Part shown: piece by piece, positions 36,583-49,091 of the stretch
How positions within the stretch are numbered: position 1 is the first letter of the stretch
Layout of the letters: every line of letters begins with the position of its first letter
Assembly: GCA_018340805.1 (NCBI GenBank)
Contig: JACMZG010001870.1
Span: 19,139,558-19,203,557 of the forward strand
Source: Microvelia longipes
Lineage: Eukaryota > Arthropoda > Insecta > Hemiptera > Veliidae
Direction of reading: 5' to 3'
Length of the DNA: 64,000 bases
Notes under the pieces: generated by a model
The model's database searches: none
The model's input: the letters and a program-made list of their open reading frames with translations, nothing else
What the model was told of the DNA's origin: nothing
Translations under genes and position numbers: made by a program

Positions 36583-36895
36583 AATATATCTTTTTTTTCA
36601 GATAAAAACAAATTAAAACAGATTATCAATACAAAATCAAATTTTGGTATTTTTATGTCATAACACTGGATTATTCACCACATTAAGGCATTAGCCTTGT
36701 GCTGTGGTGAACAGTCTATAGTCTGCCTTTATATCTAATAAAATATATATACATACATATACGGACACATACATACCTACATACATACACACATATACAT
36801 ACATATATACATATACATATACACACATACATATATATAACATTCACATACATACATATATATACATATACACACACACACATATATATATATAA
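36550..36895. repeat. Poly(T), hairpin and (ACAT)n microsatellite
   Basis: A T-run of about 27, then a hairpin-forming block (CACCACA...TGTGGTG with AAGGC-ATTA-GCCTT inside, 36676-36712), then ACATAC/ATATAC repeats (36745-36895). The hairpin followed by TAATAAAA and a simple repeat resembles a retroposon 3' end, which is inference only. Confidence 0.55.
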
Positions 36896-36899
36896 TAAA

Positions 36900-39320
36900 A
36901 GTTGGTCCCGGTATATAACCAGTCAATACCTTAATTCTAGATTTCTACTATTTAATATTTTGCAATCAAATATGAGATGTTGACGCTTCAGAAAGGATGC
37001 TGCCGATCAAAAACAATCTGGAGACTCTCTGCGTCGATTAATTGAAGTTATTGTGTAAATGTAAATCTACCGTGACCTGATATAATTGAGTTTGAAAAAA
37101 AAAATAAATGGCTTGCGAGCGAGCCCCGATCCTAAGAAACCTTCTAGTCCAGGCTTCTTTGGTTGAAGCGTTGAAGCTTGTCATTTTTCATACCACTTTT
37201 CTATGCAAAGTTGTTTAATAAAGTTCACAACAGAGTTCCAAAATCGTTTTAAAGCAACTATATGTGCGAGTGTTTGTTATTTTCATAGATCCCAGTGTGT
37301 TTATGCAAGATAGTTAAATCTTACAGAAGTCCACCATTAGTTCTAGTTGAGCTTTTCAGAAAATAATTGGCATCAATAATGACTCAGCAACAAATTCATA
37401 AAACGAGGAAATTGTCATCTACTTAAAATGTAGCCAACAATGTACTCTTAGTTTTGGCCTCTAAGTTTCGTCTCATCATCCGCATTATTTCGAATTGTCG
37501 AATCATCGCATTAATTGTATTAAAATTTCGAATTGTAACATAAGTATTTTAAAATTTAAACATGTAATACGTATTTTAAAAAAAAACGTAAAAACGAGAA
37601 TTGATTTGAGCTGATGCTTGGAGCGAGAGTAGTGAATCCGATAAGATTAGGCAAATTCCAAGGTACCCCGAACCTGATTTTCCAAAGTACTTTTATACAT
37701 AAACGAAACATAATTTTTCCAATAAACATTTTTTTCCAATAAAAAAACCAACAAAGATAATATAATCAATGAAAATATTTTAGATAAATTATAAAAGTCA
37801 ATAAAAGGTGCCGCAAGCATTAGAAAAAGATAAAAATCTAGTTTGAGTCAATTTTGGTCTAGGAAGTTGCCTAATATTGCTTACACCTCGACTAAAATTA
37901 ACACCTGTGTTTATTTACTAAAGATCTATCATAAAGATAAAATTTTCAAATATTTTTAAAATGAGTAATCTAAATTTTTTAAATTCTCTTTTGGGAGAAT
38001 ATTTTTTGACAAGATTATATAAGGAAGGATCTTAGATAAGAATAAAAGAAGATGTGTAAAAGAAAAAGGTTAAAACTACCTGTCTTTAATCACTTTAAGT
38101 TAAAAACTGAAATATAAACAAGAGATAAGAAGATAAGAAAAACTTGCCACCTTTTAAAATGTTAACAAAATTTTATGCGCAAGGTTAGTGAATTTCAATC
38201 TGAGACCTTACTTAACCAAACGTAAAAACCACTTAAGTTAAAAAAAGGAAAAAAGTACAAATACATTTTTACGGAAAATTAAAATTTTCCAAATTCAAAT
38301 TTTTAAGCTGATATTTTTTTACTTTTGTGAAATGTCATTCAGTTAAATGACTTATGACTTATTATGTGCTTTTTCCCGCCGATCCTTGATATGTTTGTTA
38401 AATTTCTGATTGGAAAAAACGTATTTTGAACATATCTACGTCGGTAAATTTGATTAAGAGAATTGGTCGTGTTTTTATTGTTTTACATACATAACTTTAC
38501 GTAAACAAATCACGTTTTTCCACAAATACATTTGGGAATTCGTTAATAATGTGGCAATATGATGCTTACATAAATTATTAATATGACAAACTAATACAGG
38601 AAAACAACCATGAGGCTGCGAAGCGAACGCCAGTGCCATCGCCGTGGAGCGTCCAAGAGAGCTCATGTTTTCATTAAAATCTCGTTTCCTTATTTTTTTC
38701 TTTGGAATTTCCCTGAACCGCTTAAGTCTTCTCTTTTAGATAAATCATTTAAATCTCTCTCCTTCCTCCTTTTCAAGTTGCAAGATTAGTTTATTTTTCT
38801 CTAATGTAAATTCGCTGAAACACTACTTAAATTCTAGCAGAGAAAAGTTTTTTAAAAATAAATTCGTCATCAATGTTAAAAACATCAATTCAATAACATC
38901 CTTAAACACTTGATTTATATATAAGAATATGATATCTTTAATTCGATCGTTAAAAATTATTTAAAAAACTAACATCAACCGTTCGAGTAATTTGTAAACT
39001 GAAACGAAAAACCTACCTACGTGACAATAATATTAATCAAAAAATTTGGTCTTAAAAATATCCCAGATTGATTTGAAAGATAACTTTACAACAGGTTTAA
39101 GTCGACACGTTTGAATTTGTAAGTAAGCAGTCATTATTACAATCATTAAAAATAAAGGATATAAGCAACTTAAGTCAGTGACAGGATCGGCTAGTACTAG
39201 ACACTTTATTTATTCCACTGTAACTGATTTAAAATTCAGAAATTCGCATGCTAGGTGATTTTGTTTAAAACACTATGCCATAAGCAATAGTATTTCTTAA
39301 TCCTAAACAGGGTCTAAGGA
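36900..39320. other. Intergenic, mostly unrecognised
   Basis: No gene is supported. A short family Y relic (GGAGCGAGAGTAGTGAATCC, then AAGGTACCCCGAACCTG) is at 37619-37675, minus orientation. Confidence 0.4.
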
Positions 39321-39321
39321 G

Positions 39322-39815
39322 ATACAATATAATTGTGCGATAGACACCTAGGAAATGTAGCAAGCAAAATGCAATTCACCATCTGGGAACTGTTCCATCA
39401 TTCGACATTCGTCATTATTGATGGCTCGACATAATGTCATGTCCTACTCTGTTTCGTTACGTCTAACTCATCAGGGCGCCGACAGAGCCTGAACTCACTC
39501 TGACCTTCAATTAATTCCGAATAATATTATGTGAAGTATTTACCAGAGACGTGCGGTGCTCTCTTACCGCCATCATGCATGGCAATCAAAACATGTATAA
39601 TTTGATACAACCGAGTTTTGCATAACATTAATAGTTGACACAATATAATTGTGCAAGAGACACCAAGGAAATGTAACAAGCAAAATGCAATGCTACATCT
39701 AGGAACTGATGTAACAATGATGACGAATGTCGAATGATGGAACAGTTCCCAGATGTAGCATTGCATTTTGCTTGTTACATTTCCTAAGTGTCTTCCGCAC
39801 AATTATATTGTGTCA
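39322..39815. mobile_element. Repeat with direct and inverted ends around a hammerhead motif
   Basis: The same ~95-bp sequence (ATATAATTGTGC, AGACACC, GGAAATGTA, CAAGCAAAATGCAAT, CATC, GGAACTG) occurs at 39324-39420 (plus), 39640-39712 (plus) and 39720-39815 (minus); the last two form a palindrome. A hammerhead-like motif lies between the first and second copies on the minus strand. Terminal repeats in direct and inverted orientation flanking a hammerhead resemble Penelope-type termini. The frame 39527-39802 is not taken as a gene. Confidence 0.6.
39436..39483 (-). ncRNA. Hammerhead ribozyme motif (type I-like)
   Basis: On the minus strand: core CTGATGA (39474-39468), helix II GTTA-GACG-TAAC with no extra base, GAAA (39455-39452), a 2-bp helix III closing AGA, cleavage triplet GTA (A at 39445), and helix I of 2 bp, a 3x3 internal loop, then 4 bp (TGAC with GTCG, including one G-U). 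All conserved core residues are present. Activity is not shown. Confidence 0.6.
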
Positions 39816-40284
39816 ACATTCATGTTTTGCAAAATTCGATAGTATCAAATGATATATGTAAGAGATAAATGTAAAAAATTAAAGGAGGCGCTTCTAGGCA
39901 TTATTTGCAACAAATTTAGGTATCCCTGACCGTTTCACACCTATCATTTTCTTAATATTTTAGATGTTGGTACCCTACTTTTATAAACCGCTTATATCAA
40001 ATAGAGAAGTAATTTTAGAGCCACAAAAAGGTATCCTTGGAGAACTTAAGCATTTAATTATTTTAATATTCCATGAAATATGCCCTTAATTCTTATTTAT
40101 AGGTAAAACTTATAGAATTTTCAATTTTTTATGTGAAAGTAAACAAACAAAGCTATGGGTCGTCGTTTATCAGAGCAAACTTCTACAATTATTATTCTTT
40201 AAATCGACACTCATAATCGACCGTCGATTGGACAGTCACCTTTTCTTTTGGAGGTTTTTTGAGAAATTTCTATTTAAAGTTCGA
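39816..40284. other. Intergenic, nothing recognised
   Basis: No gene or repeat is recognised. Confidence 0.4.
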
Positions 40285-40410
40285 AAATTCTGGCACGGTG
40301 GTCCGCATGTGTGCCGCATTTGTGTTTCCGAGCTTCACAATCCATTTAATGCATAAGGTTCCGGCATATGCTTAACAACTTGAACAGTTAATCAACTATC
40401 AAGCACTACT
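40285..40410 (+). mobile_element. Family W foldback half, diverged
   Basis: AATTCTGGCACGGTGGTCCG, ATAAGGTTCCGG and ATCAAGCACTACTC match one arm of the W foldback (12463-12738). No second arm. Confidence 0.6.
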
Positions 40411-41513
40411 CATCTTACAATAATCCCGGACAAATTTTTTCCCATAAACATTGTACAATTGTCCCAGGCAAACTTCTTTCCATAAACATCTTACGATCAA
40501 ACTACACCTCCAACACAGAATCATGTATTTTATTTTAAAAAATGTTAATAAAATAAACATTTTTACTCAATGAAACAACGATACTACCTCAAAATTGATG
40601 TACCGGTGCAAAGGATCAAGGCTAGAACATCTTGACCTAAGAAACATAGGGAAGTAAGAAGTCTTTTTATAGCGAAGTCAGGCGGTAGCCCCAAGAACCA
40701 GTGTAGGCGTGTGTTGATTTATCAATCCAAACACACTACTGAAGAAGCTTTAAACAACTAATCAAACCTTAAGAAGATATAAAACATCGCTTTTACACGT
40801 TCAGCAACAAAAAACGTATTAAGATTCAATCTAACTAATAACAGGTTGTAAATAACTGCAATAGCCTTTCTATTAAAAAATTGATGGTTAAAAGAAATAC
40901 TATTTTATTATAAGCTCATAGAGCACGAGCCAAAGATTGGAACGCTAAGTTGATTTGTTACGGGTTTCAGACCGCACGCAGAGCAAATTTTTTGAGGATC
41001 TTAGTATAAAATATTTGTTTGATTAAATCATTTATGTTTTATAGAATTTCCTTAAATTTAATTAACTTCGATAAATGTTAATTATTTTTATTATATAAAA
41101 ATTTTAAAGCGTATGTCTGTAATCGTTATAAAAGTTATTCCTTAAGACGTCTTAAAATTCCAAGGAATGTAATAAGTCGTTAAGTTTACTAAAGTGTGTT
41201 GGTTTGTTTAGAGTAATAATGGGTCAAAGTAAAGGATGGGAGGTTCAGACGGAGTTCCAACTCACCGAGGTAAGAACAAGGATCGTGAATTAAGGAAATG
41301 GCTCGTATATAACAAAATATATAAGGAAAATCTGTTAGAAAAAGAAAATATTTGGACAAATCGGTAAAGTGCGACAGGAGCGCATTCTCGTAGATGGCAT
41401 AGTGAAACTACCAAATTACATACTAGCGCTCCTGTTAACTAGCTACAGAACTAACCTTTTCTTGACCGAAATAATAAATCCCAAGACCAATTAACTTATA
41501 ATTCAACCCTGTA
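40411..41513. other. Unrecognised; possible body of the LTR element
   Basis: 41214-41510 is GC-richer than its surroundings and ends at the LTR-element remnant, so it may be decayed internal sequence of that element. No domain could be identified. Confidence 0.3.
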
Positions 41514-41920
41514 TCTGATTCATCCATAGCACATTCCCAGCATCTGGATGGGCCTACTATATCTACTTTTGATGACATCTATGATTCTACTTTTCATCAA
41601 CCGAGGAAAACTTAACGTCCTAAAGACAACTTAATACTTCAAGCAACAGCTCAACCTCAACCAATGATCAGGAATCAATCTGCAAGCATCAACATTCCAG
41701 AAGATGCTTCCTTTTAAGGATGGAGGAGATAACAGACCAAATATTGATGATCCGGACAGGACTACCTCAACAGTATTTAGTATTATAAAACACCAGACAG
41801 AACGTCGCCAATTACAGTTATTAGTTAATTAGAAGTAAAATCATTTATTGTAAGTTATATTATTGTGTTAAATAAATATTTATTTTTAAAAAATTAAAAA
41901 TACACGTAAGTGTTAACTTC
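41514..41920 (+). mobile_element. 3' end of an LTR retrotransposon (ORF tail, PPT, LTR)
   Basis: A frame at 41514-41717 with one internal stop ends at a TAA, then a purine tract AAGGATGGAGGAGA (41716-41729, polypurine-tract position), then a putative ~185-bp LTR. The LTR has TATAAAA at 41784, an initiator-like ACAGT 32 bp downstream (~41816), and AATAAA at 41871-41876. The order ORF tail, PPT, U3 promoter, poly(A) signal is that of a Gypsy-type element. No integrase or protease is visible and the 5' LTR is absent. It is a relic. Confidence 0.5.
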
Positions 41921-41927
41921 CGTTTAT

Positions 41928-41932
41928 ATAAT

Positions 41933-41965
<33 letters not shown>

Positions 41966-41999
41966 TATATTATATATATATATATATTATATATATATA
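41928..41999. repeat. (TA)n microsatellite
   Basis: TA array just beyond the LTR-like sequence. Confidence 0.95.
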
Positions 42000-42404
42000 C
42001 AAAAAGTGCATATAATTATTTTCCGATATAAATATTCCGCGACATTATTAGTACGCACGCTTAGCAATGGAACATGTGTTGTCAACACATTCCAATTTAA
42101 ACCTGCTGTAAATCAATTAACTGTCTAGACGTACTGTGTAATGACAGTTAAATGCACGCGCCTAAACCTCTGCCAAATAGAACAAATTCAGCCTCTAGCC
42201 ATATTTAATGACTTCTGGACGGTAGACTGAAGTTTTTTAATTTCTTTAAAAATTTAATACCCCATATTGCTCCAGCATAAGAACGACAAACAAATCTATC
42301 TCTTATCTAAAATCTATTTAAAACTTAACTATCATAGCTTTATAAAAAAAAACATCTGCACAATTATTAAATAATACAGAAAAAACTTAATAGATATTTA
42401 AATC

Positions 42405-42600
42405 AATAAAGCACCATATATAGGCATAACCACTTCAATAATATATGTTGATGATATCGCATTTATTGGTGCCTTAAAGGTATACGATTCTCTTTTGATT
42501 CTTTATCAAGAATATAATAATATAGATTTAAAAATACAAAAAACAACAATAATATATAAATTTGTATATATGGTAAAATTCAATTTATATCTAAAGTCGG
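42405..42600 (+). pseudogene. Reverse transcriptase fragment (YVDD box)
   Basis: An open stretch reads GITTSIIYVDDIAFIGALKV, then LKIQKTTIIYKF about 20 residues later, ending at a stop. YVDD with following hydrophobics is the RT catalytic box and the LKI.KT segment fits the next RT block. Only ~60 residues survive. The clade cannot be assigned safely. Confidence 0.55.
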
Positions 42601-44316
42601 ATTAACGTCTTATGATTTCAGAGAAGAGGTTATATTTTATATCCATAACTTACTTATATTAGTAATGAATTTAAAGCCAAGAGTTTTGATCTAACGGCAT
42701 AGATCAAAAAGATGGATCAGGTTTTATAAGTTTCCTTTCTTTTTATTTAATCTTTGTTAAGACAAAGTGACGACAAACTATATCGTTATTAGTAAAGGGA
42801 ACATACAATCGTATTATAATTGTGCGTGAGTATTTCACTATTCACGTTTTGCAAAACAAATCATGTCATATTGTCAGGTGCCATGTAATAAAATTATGTA
42901 AGGTCAGAAAACCATAAGTTAGTTGTAATAAAATTTTCTCGGAATCTACATTCAATGTAAAATGACAGTTTATATGGAGAAGAATCATAGTTAAGCTTCA
43001 ATGCCATACACGTTTTGTCAGTGAAAATATAATTTGCTAATAAGCATTTTTATTTTAGGTCCAAGGGAATTGATAATAAAGGATAGGTGTATCTATATAG
43101 GCAAAGACCAGCAAGATTCAAGTCTACAGTAGGTCCAAAATAAAATAATAACTTGGGGTTCAAGTAGATTTAGACTGGTCGTTATGGAGCTACTAAAAGT
43201 ACAAGCAGGACTTACTAGTAGATCTATATTGGTCAGCGTCGACCTCCCAGATTTAAAAGTAGGACCTAGTAGTAGATCTATACTGGTCAGTATGGATGTT
43301 AAAGGTTGGTTAGTAGGTCTGTATATATTTCTGTTCGTGTCCCTACAGGTCTATGATGGTCGATCGATATTCGAGGAATTGTCTAGTTCTTCATAAGATA
43401 GACAAACCAGAAATAAAACCTGATTTTTTAAGGCATTGGTGGGCCTGATGCTTAGCGACGTTTACTACCTACTACGCACTACCATTCTAGCAAAGATTGT
43501 CTTCATTAGAGCAAAGAGATGTCTTCATCTTATTATGACTATGGTGTTATTTTTTCCTCTATCCAAAAAAAATATTTTAAAGAATTAAAATACAAATACT
43601 TGGGATGCTCTTGTCTTAAATAGTAAATTATATTTAATAAATAACATTTTCTAAATTATAACTTTTAATGATGTTCGTCTTAAATTATTGATAGTTACAG
43701 TTATTCAGAAAAATAAATAAATTCATGAAAAACTCACCAAAAATTCAAATTCTTGAAGGTGAAATCTAAAACAAAGAAAAAGAAACAAAAATTATTGTTT
43801 GATTTAATTTGAACTAATTGTAAATTTTATTTCACAATACCATGTTCAAAACATTATTTTGAGCCCAAAATTTAAAAAAATAATTATTTGTTCAAAATTA
43901 GTCAACAATTCTAAATTATGCAATTATAAAATGTTTACATTGTTGATAGGGTGTTGAAATGTGAACTAAGAATCTTTTAATTTTAATTGCAAGACAATAA
44001 GACCGTTATAAAAGGCTTGATTAAACGAAACACTCTAAAACTTACGAAAGTTAAAGAACTGAGCTTTTCCTGAGTGTACAACAGGTTAATAATAATGATA
44101 ATAATTATAATGATAAAATGTTCTTTATTTAAATTATACGTTTTGTTTTACATACAGCAAAATTATATAGTAAACATAGTGGTTGGATCAAACATCCGTC
44201 ACCAGAGAGGTACAACAGATTGATTAATCAACAATCAGTCAACAGAGTCCCTAGAAAACCCTCAGTTGACCAAGCTGATAGAGTTTATGAATGAAATCAA
44301 TTTTTTTTGACATGTT
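42601..44316. other. Intergenic, weak tandem structure
   Basis: 43120-43350 shows an irregular repeat of (A/G)AGTAG(A/G)TCTATA(T/C)TGGTC about every 60-75 bp, which creates the open frame 43184-43396. No gene is recognised. Confidence 0.4.
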
Positions 44317-44436
44317 AGGTTATAGTCCGGAATTGACGTCATTGCAGGAATAAATAGTACATTTTCAATGTTGAACGGCTATACCGATTCCTGCAATGGC
44401 GTCACACGCCATTCATAAAAACGTCAGGTTATAACC
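44317..44436. mobile_element. Small inverted-repeat element
   Basis: Ends AGGTTATA and TATAACCT, with inner pairs GACGTCATTGCAGGAAT and ATTCCTGCAATGGCGTC. About 120 bp, no coding capacity. Confidence 0.6.
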
Positions 44437-46008
44437 TCCGAATGCGTTTGGTTTGTTTACATCGAATTGAATCACCTTATAAATTTCTAACATCTTGCAG
44501 TTGACCCCAAAATATTGACATTAGAAAAGGAGTATTAATTTTTTTTACTACTATAAGAAATAATCCACGTATTGGCAGACATTATTTTCAATAAGATAGA
44601 CAAATAAACAACCAACCATAAGATTTCCTTCCATCGCTAATCTAAGAATATTTTAATCCTAAATGCTACAGAGTAATAAATTTAACTCATGGAATAAGTT
44701 AATAATAGCATAATGAAATTATTTGCTAAAATAAATATTAATAATTATTTTTAAACCTCAAGTTACACAACATCTAGATAATTTATTGCGATATCTCAGT
44801 ATAAAAACATTAATATCTTACTTTTATCTATTTAAATATAAGATCCAAAACAAGAAAACCAATGTCGAAAGAAGTCATAATTTTAAAGCTCTTTTTATTT
44901 CAAGCTGGTTATGGAGAAAACAATAGGCATAATAATATAACCAAAACTAACATTCTAATTTATCATCTCCAAATTCGGTTTCAAATGATTCTGTAGAGGA
45001 AATAGATAGTTATGTATTATTTATATTTTTCTTTTCTTATAATTCATTGTGAACATTTTTATTTTTTCAAAATACAAGAATTAATTCAATCGAATAAATG
45101 TTATAAATTATTTTAAAATTAAATAATAATTTTAAATAATAACGTTTTGTTAGTTTAAAGTATATTCATTTGAAAGAAGTAAATAGGTCCACAATCAAAA
45201 CTATTACAGTTAATAGAAGAGGCATCATACAAGTTATAAAATCTGCCAAGAAAAGATAGCTTTTCGGAAAGTAAGAGAAGAAGTTTTATTCCACCAAATT
45301 GTAACGACGCCAGTAATTACGCATGCTTTTAAGAAACACTAATTTTACCTTAAAACGCACATGCGTGACATTAAACTCCTAGATGTCTTTCAAAGTTGCC
45401 TTGGATACTTAGAAAGGTAGACTTTCTGCCATATATCCGCCACCTAGTAAAATAACATTATCCTAGATGCTGACTGCTGACCCAAGTTCACAGGAATATT
45501 AGCAAATCCATTGCCCTCAGCACAACTGTGAATCTGGCAGTGTTCAGTGTAGTGTATATCCCCAAATAACCCTATTGATGCTACTTCACTACCATAGTTC
45601 AAGAACAAGTTGAAGATTCGACGACTGAGGTAATTGATGTTCATGATAAGATGATGATATCAGGAGATGGTGATGCGTGGTTAATAGTGATCTGAAATCT
45701 TGCCACCATCTATGTTCCTACAAGTCCATCAGTGTGTTACCATATGGCCCGACCAGGCTGATCAAGGAATTTTCACTATAGGACAGAAGCAAATCATAAT
45801 TTTCCAGTGTAAAAAACTCAACTCTTACTCTCTCGGTCAGCCATAACGTTACTGCTTCATTCTTATTGTCAGGTTATAAATAGTCGAGCCAAATTGTAGT
45901 TCTTTATTATAGTCTAGTGCTTAATTGTTCGTATCTAAATTGATTCTTACTTTGTTTTAGATTATTAAGTTACAAATCCAAAAAATTACTAAGGCATTAA
46001 GACATTAA
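44437..46008. other. Mostly unrecognised, one weak coding candidate
   Basis: A+T-rich except 45370-45850, which has more balanced composition and contains the candidate frame below. Confidence 0.35.
45444..45644 (-). CDS. Possible coding fragment, unidentified
   Basis: A 66-codon minus-strand frame with varied amino-acid composition (for example GNGFANIPVNLGQQSASRI) unlike the Ile/Lys/Phe-rich chance frames elsewhere. It starts with ATG shortly after an in-frame TGA and ends TAG. An acceptor-like GATTTCAG lies upstream (~45685). I recognise no family. It may be an exon, a decayed transposon frame, or chance. Confidence 0.22.
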   Translation of the reverse strand: MNINYLSRRIFNLFLNYGSEVASIGLFGDIHYTEHCQIHSCAEGNGFANIPVNLGQQSASRIMLFY

Positions 46009-46644
46009 GGCCCGTATACACCAAATCGTACTTAAACTCGTTTAAGTTAAACTGGTTTAAATAAATCTGAAGTTTTAACTTCCGTCGGTATTCGCCAAGG
46101 TAGATTTAATCTCGTTTAAATTAATTGAAATGCCTAGTTTAAATTCGACTTAAATCGAGATTTTCATGTTGTTATGTTGGCGACACTGATTCTTATCACT
46201 CTGTTAATTTTATAACAGATATTTTTAGTTTTCATTCACTCCGCTTCTACTTGAATCTTTGAATAATTTTATACTAAAATATGAAATAAACAATCTTTAA
46301 TATCCATAATGTTAAACACGATTCATCACTAATAATATTTTAGTAATATTTGCCTATTATAAATTGGCGTATCCAGGAAACAAAATTTTATTATAAAAAT
46401 TAACAAAATGAATATTTTTAAACATTCTAAATTACAATTTTATTGTTTGTAAAACATTTGTAAATGCCTACATAATTAAAGTGAAAATGTAATAAGTATA
46501 GATAAATAATTCATAAAAAGCAAGGTTTAAGTTAATCTCAAGTTTAAACTCAATTCGGCAGTTGAACTACGTTGGTGTATATAATTTCAGGTTTAAACGG
46601 ACATTACTAATCAACAGATTAAACTAGGTTTGTGAATACGGGCC
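46009..46644. mobile_element. MITE with GGCCCGTAT termini
   Basis: The left end GGCCCGTATACACCA and, in reverse, the right end GGCCCGTATTCACAA form terminal inverted repeats. TTTAAAC-rich subterminal repeats point inward on both sides. 636 bp, no coding capacity. No clear target duplication. Confidence 0.75.
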
Positions 46645-46868
46645 TGAGAGTGACAAACACAATCTTTATTGGGTTCTTCAATAATTTAAATTCATCGCTC
46701 GGACAATGTTTTCAGAGAGCCTCTTTTCCTGTAAAAGGGTGACAACAATATTTTAACTTTAACACCCCCCCCCTTTATGAGGCTAATAGCAAGACATACA
46801 ATCTAGAAGGGATCACGGAACCTACTGACTCTACCTATCAAATGCTTTGGGTAGCTTTAGATACTAAG

Positions 46869-46888
46869 GTAATATATATATATATATA

Positions 46889-46943
<55 letters not shown>

Positions 46944-46977
46944 ATATATGATATATATAATTTATATATATATATAG
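46869..46977. repeat. (TA)n microsatellite
   Basis: TA array with short A insertions. Confidence 0.95.
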
Positions 46978-46979
46978 AG

Positions 46980-48251
46980 TAAACGTGGAATTTGTAAAAA
47001 TGAGACTGCAGATGACGATTTTCTATTATTTTATAATTACTGATATATATATTAAGTGCATAAAAGCAAGGGAAATGATCTGTTCACTTGGTAGCACCAA
47101 AATGACTATCCACGTTTCGTATATAAATTCTTGCTAAGCACGTAGTATGTACTTATAGTAAAAAAATAGATAATCAAAAATAAATTAAATCAGGGGTTAT
47201 CAAAAATAACCTCTTATAAATATGCCACGAAGCTTTAATAAAATTTTAGGGCACATTTGGTCTTTAAAAATGTTTGGGGTCTCTCAAGCGATGACTTGAC
47301 CTTTTTCTGTCCAGACAGAAAAGTGTGAACCAGAACCAATTAATTGCACGAGATTACAAAAAAAAAATAAGAACTACTAAAACGTTTTGAATCTTTTAAA
47401 TTTAATTAATTAGCGAACTTCAAACCTGTTGTTTTTTTTTCTAAAAATAAAATTTAAAAAATTATACCTTAACAACATATTTTTAAAATGTTTTGAATAC
47501 TAATTAGTTAATCTCATGTAAACCATCTTTGTCCTTTAACGCTTTAACTTTCTTACTCCACTTCTCGCTTCTAAAATTTGCATTTGTAATTAAATAATAA
47601 AATTAAAAAGAAAAAACTCTAGATTTTTAGCAATGATTAAAGTTACGTGTTGAAAGCCAACGGAAGTCACATTTTACGAGGAACATCGTTCTTGCTTTTG
47701 TCACAATTTAATTGCTAATTACGATTATTTCAAACTTGTTCAGAGTTCTGTTAGCTCTTCTTTTAGTTTGAATGAACTTGGAATTTTAATCGTTTAATTA
47801 TAATTTTTTTCATTTCGATTTTCCAATGTTTAAAATTTGCTAAAAAGGAACAGGAGTTAAAAAAGTAGTAATAATTAAAGTTTCCTTTTCACAAGTTGAA
47901 AAATGTCATGTAAAATAATAAATCCTAAGGTCCTTTCTTTGGGCTAAAGGGTATTTAATTTTAATGTCACAATTCATTTCATGAGAAATTTCTAGACAGA
48001 ATTTAAAATTTTTAGATAATATTTGTCTATTGCTTAATTATTTTGGAATGTGGAACTGTCCAAACCTTTATAATTTACTTAATTAATTAGTGCTGAAAAA
48101 TAAAAATATCTTCTTTTGATTCAGAAACTGCAAAGTATTCGCATTCATTCACTTTTTCTCACCTAGGAAAAGTATTTATTGTGTTTACCCTAAAAATCCG
48201 AAACCATCATAATACTGTTTTATCATGCTGTCGGTCTGTAAGTGTATATGT
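46980..48251. other. Intergenic, nothing recognised
   Basis: A+T-rich sequence without supportable genes. Confidence 0.45.
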
Positions 48252-48259
48252 GTATATAC

Positions 48260-48990
48260 CAGGGTTGGCAAAAACCCGGGTTTAATTGTAAAAACCCAGC
48301 CCACCCGGGTTTTTTTAAAAAAACCCGGGTTTTTTGGGTTTAATGGGTAAAATGGGTTTTTATATTTTTTTTTAATTGCAAGTTAAATAATCGTATTTTT
48401 AAGCCTTTTTTAAGAATCTAGTTGATAAATAGGCGTAATACGTAATTAATACATTTATTGAACAAAGTTTTAGTTAAATTAAGATTTTTTGTAAGCAAAG
48501 ATAATATTATTTCAGAAATTTTAAGTTGTAATTGATAGTTTAACTAAAAAAATCCCCATTCTTAATTAATAACAATACCTAATACTTCTCTCTTGTAAAT
48601 ATAACAGTTAAAAAATAACAGTCACAAAGCAACTTCAATGCATTACAGATTCTTCATAAAAAAATACAGCACGAATAAATTATAAAAAAATATGAACAAT
48701 AACAAAACACTGTGCAAGAAATTTTCTAAAACATAAAGAAAGAAGTGTCCATCATATTAAGAAGTGTATATGCATAGAACAGATGCAAGAATAACCTAAT
48801 TATACTTTTTATAATTATTTTATTTATTTTTAGCTAATTTCCCAAGGAAACAACAAGCTTTATTATAAAAAACTAAATTAATGAATAAAAAATATAAAAA
48901 CCCAGTAAAAAACCCGGGTAAAATAGGGTGGGTTTTGCCTATTTTGCCCGGGTGGGTTTTTTAATTTTCCCCACCCGGGTGCCAACCCTG
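48260..48990. mobile_element. hAT-type MITE with perfect 8-bp TSD
   Basis: Starts CAGGGTTGGCAAAAACCCGG and ends CACCCGGGTGCCAACCCTG. Both flanks carry GTATATAC (48252-48259 and 48991-48998), an exact 8-bp duplication typical of hAT insertion. The ends are rich in CCCGGGTTTTT and can pair extensively; the ~500-bp core is A+T-rich and non-coding. It sits in DNA whose right side matches the start of the window. Confidence 0.88.
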
Positions 48991-48999
48991 GTATATACT

Positions 49000-49091
49000 A
49001 AAGAGTTTAAACTTAACACAAAAATCAGATTTGACATCTAAGTTAGTTAAGTTAAGAAGTGCAGCCTGGAAGATAATTTTTTAGACTGTGC
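49000..49091 (+). repeat. Dispersed repeat matching window start
   Basis: Second copy of the repeat at 1-80, directly after the hAT MITE target duplication. Confidence 0.55.
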
